This document shows positions 18,255-27,288 of a stretch of DNA of 64,000 nt, in pieces (the first letter of the stretch is position 1; each line of letters starts with the position of its first letter). The translations under genes and the position numbers were made by a program. The stretch is from Bythopirellula sp. (GTDB lineage Bacteria > Planctomycetota > Planctomycetia > Pirellulales > Lacipirellulaceae), in contig JANQQA010000208.1 of NCBI GenBank assembly GCA_028285205.1, positions 60,803-124,802 on the forward strand, given 5' to 3'. The notes beneath the pieces were generated by a model. The model ran no database searches. It had not been told where the DNA came from and was given only the letters and a program-made list of their open reading frames with translations.

Positions 18255-18730
18255 GCGATTGAAATGACGATACTTTGTCCAATTCTTGGAGTGAATCGAT
18301 AGTTTCGGTGTACGAGCTGCGGTGCAGCTTACGCCCCGATCATTTGGCCGGTCGGCACCTGCAGCCGGGTGAATCGACTTCGGTCGCAACGACCTAGTCG
18401 AAACTCGCGTCGCTGATGTCGCGAGAAGTTAGAACCGGCAACTTCTGAATTTACTTTGAGTGAGCACACCGAAGCAGCGTATACGAGTTGGCTCTTTGCG
18501 ATCGGCGTTTAGGCTGAGACCCCATTGGATATCAGTTCAAAAGCCAATGCCGTACTTTGCAGGCATCTGTCGTAGTACCATTCGTTACTCACGAGGTCGT
18601 CTTGTCATCGATGTGATGCCACTGGAAGGTGAAGACACAGCCTTCAGTTGAGTCCAAGCCTGAGGTGCTGCACCGCGCCCATCCAATGCCACGGAGTTGG
18701 TGTTTAGCACAGTGAAGGTGACGCGACCGG
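18255..18730. other. Intergenic stretch between convergent genes, nothing recognised
   Basis: About 476 bp between the end of the sulfatase and the end of the minus-strand cobalamin-binding-type gene. Only short open frames without ribosome-binding sites are present. No clear terminator stem, tRNA or repeat was recognised. Confidence 0.5.
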
Positions 18731-19606
18731 CTAGTTTACCCCTGCGATGCGGTCCAGGCCACTGGCCAGCATCTCGAGACTCTCTACCAGCCGGGGGCCC
18801 GATCGGTTGAAGTATTGTGATCCGTCGAATGTCAGCACACGCCCCTCCCGCACCGCCCGCAGCTGTGGCCAGTGGTCGCCGCCCGCGAGTTGTTCGACAT
18901 CGACGGCGGCCCGGGCGACGTCGAGTCCGCAACACGCGACGACGATCACGTCCGGATTGGCCTGGGCGACTTCATCCCACGACACTCGGCGCGACTTCGC
19001 GCCCGGCTCGCCAAAAACATCGGTTGCGCCCGCCAGGCTGACCAGTTCCGGGTTCCAGTGTCCGGCGGCGAACGGTGGGTCGAGCCACTCCAGCAGAGCC
19101 ACTCGCGTGCGCGGCTGCGGTCCATATCGTGCCGCGACCTGGTCGATGCGTTCGCGTAGCTCCGACACCACGCGTTGCCCTTGGGCATGCACGTCGGCTG
19201 CCGCTGCAACCTCGCCGATGGATTCGAGAACGTCGTCGAGCGTCTTTGGCTGAAGCTTAAGCACTGTCGGTCGTGGGTTGAGTTGGTTGACGACCTGCTC
19301 AACGTCACTGTCGGGCACAGCGCACACGTCGCACAGCGATTGGGTGACGATCAAGTCGGGGTGCAGCGCAGCCAGCTGCTCCGTATCCAAAGCGTATAGC
19401 GAAGGCTCGGTAGCTATCTGTTCGGTGACCAAGCGGTCAATTTCAGCACTGGAAGCTTCGGCTGGAATGAGCGATCGAGTAACCTGCGGCAGATCATGAA
19501 CGCCCGTGGGGAAATCGCACTCGTGCGTCACACCGACGAGGTCTTCGCGAAGCCCCAACCGGCAGAGGATTTCGGTGGAACTGGGCACAAGCGAGATGAT
19601 TTTCAA
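18731..19606 (-). CDS. Cobalamin/corrinoid-binding-type protein (BtuF-like periplasmic-binding fold)
   Basis: A 291-residue protein beginning at a TTG (no in-frame ATG nearby). It starts directly with the fold (KIISLVPSSTEILCRLG) and has no signal peptide. The pattern matches the cobalamin-binding protein family related to BtuF/FepB: VPSSTEIL, VGVTHECDFP, HPDLIVTQSLCDVCAV, and late segments VSLAGATDVFGEPGAKSRRVSWDEVAQANPDVIVVACCG and VLTFDGSQYFNRSGPRLVESLE. In that family the protein binds corrinoids. The lack of an export signal is common in this subgroup, so a cytoplasmic role in corrinoid handling is possible. No transporter genes lie beside it. An S9 peptidase gene lies 153 bp upstream on the same strand, without an obvious functional link. 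Confidence 0.88.
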   Translation of the reverse strand: MKIISLVPSSTEILCRLGLREDLVGVTHECDFPTGVHDLPQVTRSLIPAEASSAEIDRLVTEQIATEPSLYALDTEQLAALHPDLIVTQSLCDVCAVPDSDVEQVVNQLNPRPTVLKLQPKTLDDVLESIGEVAAAADVHAQGQRVVSELRERIDQVAARYGPQPRTRVALLEWLDPPFAAGHWNPELVSLAGATDVFGEPGAKSRRVSWDEVAQANPDVIVVACCGLDVARAAVDVEQLAGGDHWPQLRAVREGRVLTFDGSQYFNRSGPRLVESLEMLASGLDRIAGVN

Positions 19607-19759
19607 GGCATCGCCATGTCGTGTGTCGGTGTCTAAGCGGCTCCGCGGTTGGTTTCAATCGCCTTCATGCCTTTCGACTGTTGCCAGCCGATTCCGTGTC
19701 CTCAGTCCGGAGACGTATCGAAGCGCAGCATGCGTGTTGCGACAATTTACATTCGGTCG

Positions 19760-22261
19760 TCAGTTGCGGTTCGCGCCCTTCACGTAACGTTCGAACCACT
19801 CCAGTTGCTCCCAAAGTACGTGCTCGACACTTTCCCTACCGCGGTAGCCGTGATCCTCATGAGGAAGCAGCACCAACCGCGCAGTACCACCCGATCCACG
19901 AACGGCTTCGAAAAACACCCTCGACTGGTCGGTTAGCGTACCCGGGTTGGAGTCGCTGGCGCCGTGGATTATCAGGACGGGTTCGTTGACCTTATCGGCA
20001 AAAAACGTCGGTGAGAGCTGTATGTAAACATCGCGCGCCTCGAACAGGGAGCGACGCTCGGATTGGAATCCGAAGGGCTGGTTGGTTTTGTTGTAAGAGC
20101 CGCTACGAGCGATGCCGGCACTGAACAGATCGGTGTGGGCCAAGAGATTTGCCACCATTAGCCCGCCGTGGCTGTGACCGATGACGCCGATCCGTTCCGG
20201 GTCGGCCACTCCGATCTCGACGGCCTTGGCCACCGCGGCTTCCGCGTCGGCGACCAATTGAGGCACGAAGGTATCGTACGTGGTTTCCGGATCCCCAATC
20301 ATGGGCATCGCGGTCCCGTCGAGCACGGCGTATCCCTGCAGCAGGAAGAAGAGATGCGAGGGGCCGTAGATCCGGCTAAAGCGATGGGCCGATCCGCGTA
20401 CTTGCCCGGCGGTCGAGGGATCGGAGTACTCCAGCGGATAGGCGTACAAGACCGTGGGTAATCGCGTGCCCGGTTGGTAGTCGGGCGGCAAGTGCAGCTG
20501 GAAGCTCAGTGGCACGCCGTCGTTTCGTTCGTAGCGGACGATACGCTTCTCGATCTTGCGTAGTTGCGGAGTGGGATCTTTGAAGTGAGTGATCGGCTCA
20601 CGACTCAACGCCCGAGTCGCCTCACCTTCGATCGCATCCACCTCGCCGCCCAGCTTGGCCAAGTAATAGTTGGGCACGTCGGTAGCAGATTCCGAACGCA
20701 TCACGAAGTGCTCGTCATCTCCGGCGAAGCTAATGAAGGACTCGTAGCGGTCGGGTGCGCCACGGAACAGGCGGCGGACCTCGCCGGAATTCATGCTGCG
20801 TAGATCCAGGAAAGGACGATCACCTTTGTCGGTCGCGCCGCGACCCGAGAAATAAACCTCGTCGCCCAATTGGTGCAGGACCATGCGGCCGTTGGGAAGC
20901 TGGCGCTGCACGGGACTGCCTGGAGAGGCGTAGCTGTCCCGCTCGTTAAGGTCGAACCAGGGCCGCGAGGTCCCTGCGTCCACATCTAGGATCCAAGTGT
21001 AGCGCCAGCGCCGGATTCGTTCGCGCTGAGTGAGCATGACGGTGCCGCCGTCCGCACTCCATCCTCGCTGCCACCCGATAATGCGATGCTCCGCTCGAAA
21101 GACCTCGACCGGCTTGGCATCAAACGGCGCGTCCAGTCGCATGAGTCGATCGCGATGGGACACCTCAGCGACAGGACTTCCGCCGTCGAGCGCCTCAACC
21201 CAGAACAGCGTATGTGGCGCGGTGGGGCGCCATGAAATGCCACGCGGGCCGGTACGCACGCCGTGCGTGGGTACTTCATCGGCCAAGGGATGTGAGGCGA
21301 TCGACGCGACGAGTTCGCCCTCGGCGTCCCAAATTTCGACTTCAGTAGCAAAGCGCCACCAGGGAACCGCATGCGACCAGGGACCGATCAACCGCTGCAC
21401 TAATAGGTATTTGCCATCAGGAGAGATGTCGGAGTCGACATAAACGGCCGGCTCGCCCAATTGCGTCATCTGTCCGTTGCTGGGATCCACGACGACCAAT
21501 TCGCAGGTTCCAAAATAATCGAAGAGGGCGTCGTCGTGAGCTGTCTTGAGCAAGTTGCGCGACTCGTAGGTCGAGCGCGCAATGGCCCCCTCTCCCTCGA
21601 GGATCGCAGGCCCCATCGGGATGGCGGGTGGCTCGGGAGCTTGGCCACGCTCGGGGACTCTGCGCAAGAGGAGACGTTTTTGGTCGGGCATCCAACGCAC
21701 GCCGGTATCCATGAGCGTGTTGATGGCCACGCCCTCAATCTTCTTGAGCGCGCCGTCGACCGACCCCACCCACACGCCGAGGTGATCGGGGTGACGCACG
21801 GTAAGGGCGAAGCGCTGCCCGTCGGCGGTCCACGCTACCCTCAATACTTCAGCCGCCTCAGGCAGTCCGAGCGCCTTGCTTTCGCCACCTGCATCGACCT
21901 GAACGAGGCGGGGCGAAGTCCCTCCGTGTTGTCCATGGATGCCACCGACCACCGGATCGACTCGGATGCCGGCCAGTTCGTGCATCGTTGATGCCAACTC
22001 GGCCAGCGGCGGGTAGACGACCGGATCAGCGAGCAGCAAGTGCTTCCCTGTGGGAGCAGTCCAAACCATCGGCAAATGCGGTGCGTGCAGCACATCGAGC
22101 ACCTCCTGCGGTGGCAAATTCCAAGTGGAAGGCTCCGACGACCCACTCGTCTCGGCGTCAGCATTTGGCATGGCGACATTGGCTCCGTCGCAAAGACTTT
22201 GTAGGCAGCAGGTCAGCGCCAAGCACGAGGCCAAGGAAAGTCTGCGTAGCTTCGATCTCAT
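19760..22261 (-). CDS. Exported S9-family (prolyl oligopeptidase-type) serine peptidase
   Basis: An 833-residue protein. The frame extends to an ATG at 22300, but the ATG at 22261 has GGGAG six bases upstream and gives a signal peptide (MRSKLRRLSLASCLALTCCLQSLCDG), so it is preferred. The N-terminal two thirds are a beta-propeller-like region with WD-type strands. The C-terminal alpha/beta hydrolase domain has Ser697 in GHSHGGLM, an Asp in HGASDSNPG and a His in PHEDHGY, a complete catalytic triad. The architecture and the GSYNKTNQPFGFQSE segment match the S9 subgroup that includes glutamyl endopeptidases of chloroplasts and bacteria. It likely degrades peptides outside the cytoplasm. Confidence 0.9.
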   Translation of the reverse strand: MRSKLRRLSLASCLALTCCLQSLCDGANVAMPNADAETSGSSEPSTWNLPPQEVLDVLHAPHLPMVWTAPTGKHLLLADPVVYPPLAELASTMHELAGIRVDPVVGGIHGQHGGTSPRLVQVDAGGESKALGLPEAAEVLRVAWTADGQRFALTVRHPDHLGVWVGSVDGALKKIEGVAINTLMDTGVRWMPDQKRLLLRRVPERGQAPEPPAIPMGPAILEGEGAIARSTYESRNLLKTAHDDALFDYFGTCELVVVDPSNGQMTQLGEPAVYVDSDISPDGKYLLVQRLIGPWSHAVPWWRFATEVEIWDAEGELVASIASHPLADEVPTHGVRTGPRGISWRPTAPHTLFWVEALDGGSPVAEVSHRDRLMRLDAPFDAKPVEVFRAEHRIIGWQRGWSADGGTVMLTQRERIRRWRYTWILDVDAGTSRPWFDLNERDSYASPGSPVQRQLPNGRMVLHQLGDEVYFSGRGATDKGDRPFLDLRSMNSGEVRRLFRGAPDRYESFISFAGDDEHFVMRSESATDVPNYYLAKLGGEVDAIEGEATRALSREPITHFKDPTPQLRKIEKRIVRYERNDGVPLSFQLHLPPDYQPGTRLPTVLYAYPLEYSDPSTAGQVRGSAHRFSRIYGPSHLFFLLQGYAVLDGTAMPMIGDPETTYDTFVPQLVADAEAAVAKAVEIGVADPERIGVIGHSHGGLMVANLLAHTDLFSAGIARSGSYNKTNQPFGFQSERRSLFEARDVYIQLSPTFFADKVNEPVLIIHGASDSNPGTLTDQSRVFFEAVRGSGGTARLVLLPHEDHGYRGRESVEHVLWEQLEWFERYVKGANRN

Positions 22262-22652
22262 AACTTGCTCCCGGAGAGAATTCATGATTTTCGATATCAC
22301 TCAAATGTAACGTCTCAGTAACCATCTTGCAGTAAGGTCTCGCAGAAATCACTGATTTCACGCCTGCGCTCAGCTCCGCAGGTGCTACGCTCCGCTATCC
22401 AGCAGTGGGTAGATTCAATCGAGCGAATCATGGCAAACACGTTGAGGGCGAGCAGCTTTTCGTCGTCACTTGATTGTAGAGCTCGTAAGGCCGCGTTTTG
22501 GATTGCGAAGCTGTCGGCGGCGAACCGCATGCGTTAACGTGCGCAAGTACGGACCTCTGGGAGCCCTGGTAGGTAACTGCCAAGGCCACTCACGAACAAT
22601 GAGAGCCAAATGTTGTCAGAGCGATGCTACGCGTTACTCGATCAACCGTCGA
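22262..22652. other. Gap between two minus-strand genes
   Basis: About 390 bp between the S9 peptidase start and the end of the symporter gene. A 71-codon minus-strand open frame (22315-22530) is listed separately as a weak candidate. No terminator hairpin or promoter was clearly recognised. Confidence 0.4.
22315..22530 (-). CDS. Possible small hypothetical protein
   Basis: A 71-codon open frame whose product is Ala/Leu/Glu-rich and looks helical (SFAIQNAALRALQSSDDEK then a Cys-containing C-terminal half). It does not overlap a known gene. Against it, no Shine-Dalgarno sequence precedes the ATG and no family was recognised. It could be chance coding or the remnant of a larger gene. Confidence 0.22.
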   Translation of the reverse strand: MRFAADSFAIQNAALRALQSSDDEKLLALNVFAMIRSIESTHCWIAERSTCGAERRREISDFCETLLQDGY

Positions 22653-24131
22653 CTATGTGTCGTAAGTGATAGGAGTCAGATTCTCATCGAATGCCGATTC
22701 AAGAGCAGCCCGCTCAGATACAAGCTCCTTGAGAGCCTCATCGTCCGTTACCTCGTTTCGAGGTGTCGCGAGACTGACCACGATACCCGACAAAAAAGCC
22801 GTGGCAATCGAGGGAATAGCAGCTCCACCCCAAAAAGAATTTGCCACGTCATCCATCAGAAAATAGCAGGAGCAAGCCGCCCCGCCGACGAAGCACGCGA
22901 GGCCACCCTGCCACGTCGCTCGTGGCCAGAATTTACCTAGTACGGCACAGGCAACCATACCGCTCATGATCAGCGAGATCATCTGCTGGATATACTCGAT
23001 AATGTCACGGGCAGGCAGGGTAACCAGCAACGCACACAGCATCACTCCCACTATGCTCCACCGCGACAGGGTGACGGCACGATCACGCCGCGGCATCCTG
23101 CCAATGACCATTTGGAAGAGATCACGTAGCAATATTGAAACGGCCGCAATTGCGTCAGAACTCGCAGACGACATGGTAGCGCTCATCCCGCAGATCAACA
23201 CAAAGCAACCCACGCTGGCCGGCAGGATGTCCTGGGCAACATAGAGAAACGCATGATCCGGGTTTTCCAGCGAAGGATTGAGTCGCCAGGCACTGATACC
23301 GATCACTGCAGGTATGCTACAAAAAACAAAGTAGCTGATGCCACTCGCAATGAAGCTCTTGCGAACTGCCGATTCGCTTTCTGCGGAATAAATCCGCTGA
23401 CGAAATGACGGAGTTGCCAGTACGCCAATTGCGATCGTGACTGAGAGCGTAATCGATGGCAGCAACGTCGACGTTCCAAGGAAGGCGAAGTGACCTGGCT
23501 CAGGCAAAACTTGCTCACCTAGCGAAGAAGCTTCGCTGTAGGCAACGACTGCCATGATCACGAATCCTACGAAGAGCAACACTGCTTGGATCGTATCGAC
23601 CCAGACGACTGCCAGATAACCACCGATGATGATGTACAGACTGAAGCCGGCAGCCACTGCGACTTTGGCCGTGACAGGCGAGAGCTCGCCGACATATTGT
23701 AAGTAGTAGCTGCCCCCGAGTATGTGCGCGCCAAGCCATCCGATGGAGGCCAACAGCATGAAGCAAGCGACTGCATTCTTGATGACTCGATTTGCACCGT
23801 AATAGTACGAAAGTTCCTCGGGCATCGTCATGAAGCCTAAGCGACGAACATTCCCGAATAGCACGGCTAGAAGTAGCAACCCGAGTCCGCCACCAATCCC
23901 GTACATCGCTCCGCGCCAACCGTACAGGTAGCCTTGCGACACAGCACCGATGGTCGAGCCGGTTCCTACTAATGTGGCGATAGTAGTTCCAAAGCTCAGT
24001 AAAAACGGGATGCTTCGATCCGCGAGCAAGAACCCTTCAGCGGATTGCTTGCGACCGGTCAGCCAGAGGCTGAACGCCGTTAATCCTATGACATAGGCCG
24101 TCGTCGCGATGAGAAAGAAACCGGCGCTCAT
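22653..24131 (-). CDS. Sodium:solute symporter (SSS family)
   Basis: A 492-residue, strongly hydrophobic protein with about 13 predicted transmembrane helices. It starts with MSAGFFLIATTAYVIGLTAFSLWLTGRKQ and an early GFLLADRSIPFL segment typical of the SSS family. The LVGTGSTIGAVSQGYLYGWRGAMYGIGGG region resembles the conserved Na+-site helices. It is an inner-membrane sodium-coupled importer. The substrate cannot be read from sequence, but the gene is the last of an operon with a RidA protein (stop/start overlap ATGA at 24128-24131) and an N-acyl-D-amino-acid deacylase. A D-amino acid, an acyl-D-amino acid or a related compound is therefore the best guess. Confidence 0.92.
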   Translation of the reverse strand: MSAGFFLIATTAYVIGLTAFSLWLTGRKQSAEGFLLADRSIPFLLSFGTTIATLVGTGSTIGAVSQGYLYGWRGAMYGIGGGLGLLLLAVLFGNVRRLGFMTMPEELSYYYGANRVIKNAVACFMLLASIGWLGAHILGGSYYLQYVGELSPVTAKVAVAAGFSLYIIIGGYLAVVWVDTIQAVLLFVGFVIMAVVAYSEASSLGEQVLPEPGHFAFLGTSTLLPSITLSVTIAIGVLATPSFRQRIYSAESESAVRKSFIASGISYFVFCSIPAVIGISAWRLNPSLENPDHAFLYVAQDILPASVGCFVLICGMSATMSSASSDAIAAVSILLRDLFQMVIGRMPRRDRAVTLSRWSIVGVMLCALLVTLPARDIIEYIQQMISLIMSGMVACAVLGKFWPRATWQGGLACFVGGAACSCYFLMDDVANSFWGGAAIPSIATAFLSGIVVSLATPRNEVTDDEALKELVSERAALESAFDENLTPITYDT

Positions 24132-24517
24132 TGTGTCGACTTATAACAAACGCAGTCGATTTCAACTTTGCAGTCGATGACCAGGGAAGATTGTACGCAC
24201 GCGCGGGCGGGCGGGTGATCGCCTCCGAAGTACTCGGAGTAGACTTTGTTGAAGGCCGCAAAATCTCGCGCATCGTCCAACCATACTCCGCAACGCACGA
24301 TATGTTGCTTTTCGTAGCCGGCTTCCGCCAGGATCGCCAGCATATTCTCAATTGCCTGGCGAGCTTGAGGGACAATTCCACCGACGACGACTTCGCCATC
24401 TTTCAAAGGCACCTGCCCTGAGACATACAGCCAGCCGTCGGCTTCCGCAGCTCGGCAGAAAGGCAAAGGTTGATCGCCTGCACCAGTTTCGCCAGAACCA
24501 TAGCGTCGTATCGTCAT
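24128..24517 (-). CDS. RidA (YjgF/UK114) family protein
   Basis: A 129-residue protein with the full RidA pattern: an early PFCRAAEADGWLYVSGQVPL segment, QARQAIENMLAILAEAGY in the middle and the ARACVQSSLVIDCKVEID end with the conserved Arg. RidA enzymes hydrolyse reactive enamines/imines, such as 2-aminoacrylate, formed by PLP-dependent dehydratases. It sits between an N-acyl-D-amino-acid deacylase (36 bp upstream) and a symporter (4-bp overlap), with a PLP enzyme encoded divergently nearby. That context fits clean-up of an imine from D-serine/D-threonine-type catabolism. The start is at 24517, with AGGAAA about 12 bp upstream. Confidence 0.93.
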   Translation of the reverse strand: MTIRRYGSGETGAGDQPLPFCRAAEADGWLYVSGQVPLKDGEVVVGGIVPQARQAIENMLAILAEAGYEKQHIVRCGVWLDDARDFAAFNKVYSEYFGGDHPPARACVQSSLVIDCKVEIDCVCYKSTQ

Positions 24518-24553
24518 GTTAGTCCGTCTTTCCTGTTTGTAAGATCAGGTAGT

Positions 24554-26002
24554 TCAATCTGATGGTTTCAAGAATCCACCGGTGCGAACACCCGTTAAGT
24601 TTCCGTGTTCGTATACGATACTTCCACTAACGAAAACGTAATCGATGCCGGAAGCGACCCTGGTCGGTGCTTCGTAGTCCGATTTGTCCACCACGCTCCT
24701 GGGATCGAACACAACGAGGTCCGCAAAAAAACCGGGTTGGATCTCCCCTCGATCATCCAGCGAAAACACCTTCGCCGGCAGACTCGTCATTTTGGCAATC
24801 GCGGTTTCGAGCGGCAACAGCCCCTCGTCTCGGCAGTAGCGACCCAGCACCCGGGGAAACGTCCCGAAGAGCCGCGGGTGAGGGTGTTCGTCATGCGGCA
24901 GTCCGTCTGAACCAATCATGGTGCGGTCATGGCTGAGTATCGAGCGCATGTCATTCTCGTCGATCGAGAAATAGATGGCGCCAGCTGGCATGAGCCGTCG
25001 CGCTGCTTCGTGTTGGCTTGTGCCCCACTCGGTAGCGATTGCCGCCAGCGTCTTCCGCGATTGTTCGGGGTGTGGTTCCGATCTGGTGATGAGGATCTTG
25101 ACGCGCTCGTCCACTTGACCGAGGTCGAGGTTACTAGACCCGGCTGCGTAAGGGTAACAATCCATGTGGACGGGAGTCCGGAGACCAGAGTCTGCGATTC
25201 TGTTGAGCACTTCGGACGCACGGCCCCAATTCTGAGGACCTGCGCACTTCAGGTGCGACACGACAACAGGTAGCTCCGCCACTTCGCCGATCGTAAATGC
25301 TTCGTCGAGCGCATCCCCAATCGCATCGAACTCATTCCGCAGGTGGGTGGTATAGATGCCCCCAAACCGACCTGCTACTCGTGCCAAGCTGGCAACTTCG
25401 TCGGTGGTGGACGCCAGCGCGTTCTGATACGCCAAACCGGTACTAACTCCCCGTGCTCCGGCAGCCATTGCTTCTTCAACACGCGCTTGCATCGCAGCAA
25501 TCTCGGTTGCGGTGGCCGCACGATTGAGATCGCCAACGTGTTTGATACGCAGTGACGTGTGACCCACTAATGCCGCAACGTTTACGATCGTGCCCAAATC
25601 ATTCACCGCCGCGACATATTCGGCGAATGTTTGATAAGGAAAGTCCCCAGCCGCACCGAGAAGATTGAGTGGTTCTGGCGGAGGGCCTTTCGAAGCCGCC
25701 GGGGCGGCGCTAATCCCGCAGTTGCCAACGATTACCGTGGTGACCCCCTGGCTAACTTTTGGGAAGCAGTTAGCGTCGACGAACACTGCGTTATCGTCGT
25801 GTGTGTGGACGTCGATGAAGCCTGGAGCGACGACTTTATCTGTTACGTCGATATGTCTTGCTGCAGGGTATGACGCGAGGTCACCGATGGCTGCAATCCT
25901 CCCGCCCTGGATGGCGAGATCGGCTACAAACCCCGCGCTTCCTGATCCATCGATCAGGGTTGCATTCGTCAAAACATAGTCAAATAATCGTGTGCTCGTC
26001 AT
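24554..26002 (-). CDS. N-acyl-D-amino-acid deacylase (amidohydrolase superfamily)
   Basis: A 482-residue protein. The frame extends to 26092, but MTSTRLFDYVLTNATLIDGSG from 26002 is where the family normally starts. Metal-binding and signature segments are present: APGFIDVHTHDD, SQGVTTVIVGNCGIS with the Cys used by D-aminoacylases, TTHLRNE, VVVSHLKCAG, and MIGSDGLPHDEHPHPRLFGTFPRVLG with the catalytic Asp. The family removes N-acyl groups from D-amino acids; some members act on dihydropyrimidines or dipeptides, so specificity is not certain. No signal peptide is seen, so it is cytoplasmic. It is the first gene of a deacylase-RidA-symporter operon. Confidence 0.92.
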   Translation of the reverse strand: MTSTRLFDYVLTNATLIDGSGSAGFVADLAIQGGRIAAIGDLASYPAARHIDVTDKVVAPGFIDVHTHDDNAVFVDANCFPKVSQGVTTVIVGNCGISAAPAASKGPPPEPLNLLGAAGDFPYQTFAEYVAAVNDLGTIVNVAALVGHTSLRIKHVGDLNRAATATEIAAMQARVEEAMAAGARGVSTGLAYQNALASTTDEVASLARVAGRFGGIYTTHLRNEFDAIGDALDEAFTIGEVAELPVVVSHLKCAGPQNWGRASEVLNRIADSGLRTPVHMDCYPYAAGSSNLDLGQVDERVKILITRSEPHPEQSRKTLAAIATEWGTSQHEAARRLMPAGAIYFSIDENDMRSILSHDRTMIGSDGLPHDEHPHPRLFGTFPRVLGRYCRDEGLLPLETAIAKMTSLPAKVFSLDDRGEIQPGFFADLVVFDPRSVVDKSDYEAPTRVASGIDYVFVSGSIVYEHGNLTGVRTGGFLKPSD

Positions 26003-26121
26003 GATTCCGAAGGTGAGGCAGTAGGCCTCGCCAGTAGCGAGGAGTCGTGTACAGATTGTGACTGGAACAGTCTCACGGAACAAGCAGCGCAATGTATACC
26101 TCCTCGAAGTCTATCCTTGAT

Positions 26122-26136
26122 GGCCGCAGGGCGGCC
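26122..26136. promoter_or_regulatory. Short inverted repeat in divergent promoter region
   Basis: GGCCGC (26122-26127) and GCGGCC (26131-26136) form a palindrome with a 3-nt spacer, 14 bp before the GTG of the aldolase-type gene and between it and the divergent deacylase operon. It could be an operator or a hairpin affecting translation; no matching regulator is encoded here. Confidence 0.3.
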
Positions 26137-26150
26137 TTAAACAACTCGAC

Positions 26151-27257
26151 GTGCGGCTGGAACCAGTGAATTGGATATCGCTCACAGATCTGCAAGGGCT
26201 CCCATCTCCGTGTTTGATCGTTGACTCGTCCAGAGTAAGCGAGAACATTCAGCTGATGGTCAGCATTGCTGGCGATGCGAGCCGCTTGCGCCCGCACTTG
26301 AAAACTCACAAGATGCGAGAGGTCGTCGAACTACAGATACAAGCGGGGATTACCAAGTTCAAGGCAGCAACGATTGCTGAGGTAGAAATGGCCTGCCAGG
26401 CGGGTGCAGCGGACGTACTACTCGCTCACCAGGCGGTGGGCCCGAAGGTCGACGCGCTTAGCGCTCTTCGGCGTAGGTATCCTCAAGTCCGGATTGGGAC
26501 GATCGTCGACGATCTAGATGCCTTGCAGGCAATTTGTGCCGAGGCCGGATCAGACACCCACCCGATACCAATATGGATCGACGTCGACTGCGGAATGGGT
26601 AGGACGGGCATCGTCTGTGGAGCTGAATTTGACAAACTGCGCACAGCCGTTGATTCCAACAGCAGGTGCATGTTTGCGGGACTGCACGTCTACGACGGAC
26701 ACATCCATGACTCCGCATTAAGTGTCCGGGAAGATCGGTCTGGGGCCGTGCTTCGTGCCTTACGTGAGTATCTGGAAAACCACTCATGCCCTGCCCTTGC
26801 CGTTGGCGGCACACCGACTTTTCCGATTTGGGCAAGGGAAACCGATTGGGACTGTTGCCCCGGGACATCGCTACTCTGGGACGTTGGCTATGCACAGAAT
26901 TACCCAGACCTAAAGTTCAAGATTGCCGCCGCCATCGTCACACGCGTGGTGAGCAAACCAGGCAACAACCGTTTGTGTCTCGATTTAGGGCACAAGGCGA
27001 TTGCCGCTGAGATGCCGCTAGTCGATCGCGTAGTACTGCCCACGCTCTCCTCCCCGCAAGCGATCAGCCATAGCGAAGAGCACTTGGTAATCAGCACCCC
27101 ATCTACTGGTGAAGTTCGAGTGGGCGACGCGCTAATTGCCTACCCACGACATATCTGTCCCACAGTGGCGTTGTACGAACAGGCTGTTGTGATTCAAGGT
27201 AGCTCGGTGACGAATGAGCGCTGGGATGTAACTGCGAGAACTCGATTGAACTATTGA
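26151..27257 (+). CDS. D-threonine aldolase/D-serine dehydratase-type PLP enzyme (alanine racemase fold)
   Basis: A 368-residue protein with a GTG start at 26151 (a second GTG at 26166 gives MNWISLTDLQG and is also possible). The fold-type III PLP domain starts with LPSPCLIVDSSRVSENI. The PLP-lysine segment RPHLKTHKM is followed by GITKFKAATIAEVEMACQAGAADVLLAHQ and IDVDCGMGRTGI. The C-terminal beta domain ends with HICPTVALYEQAVVI, which contains the His/Cys pair that binds the divalent metal in D-threonine aldolases and D-serine dehydratases. It cleaves or dehydrates D-beta-hydroxy amino acids; the sequence alone cannot choose between these. It is divergent from the deacylase-RidA-symporter operon, which fits a shared D-amino-acid pathway. 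Confidence 0.9.
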   Translation: MRLEPVNWISLTDLQGLPSPCLIVDSSRVSENIQLMVSIAGDASRLRPHLKTHKMREVVELQIQAGITKFKAATIAEVEMACQAGAADVLLAHQAVGPKVDALSALRRRYPQVRIGTIVDDLDALQAICAEAGSDTHPIPIWIDVDCGMGRTGIVCGAEFDKLRTAVDSNSRCMFAGLHVYDGHIHDSALSVREDRSGAVLRALREYLENHSCPALAVGGTPTFPIWARETDWDCCPGTSLLWDVGYAQNYPDLKFKIAAAIVTRVVSKPGNNRLCLDLGHKAIAAEMPLVDRVVLPTLSSPQAISHSEEHLVISTPSTGEVRVGDALIAYPRHICPTVALYEQAVVIQGSSVTNERWDVTARTRLNY

Positions 27258-27288
27258 TCGACCATCACCTCACCAGCTGAGCTATTTC

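Noticed and set aside
22470..22940. 156-codon plus-strand frame overlapping the end of the symporter gene
   Set aside because: It is antisense to a strongly conserved symporter and has no ribosome-binding site or recognisable product.
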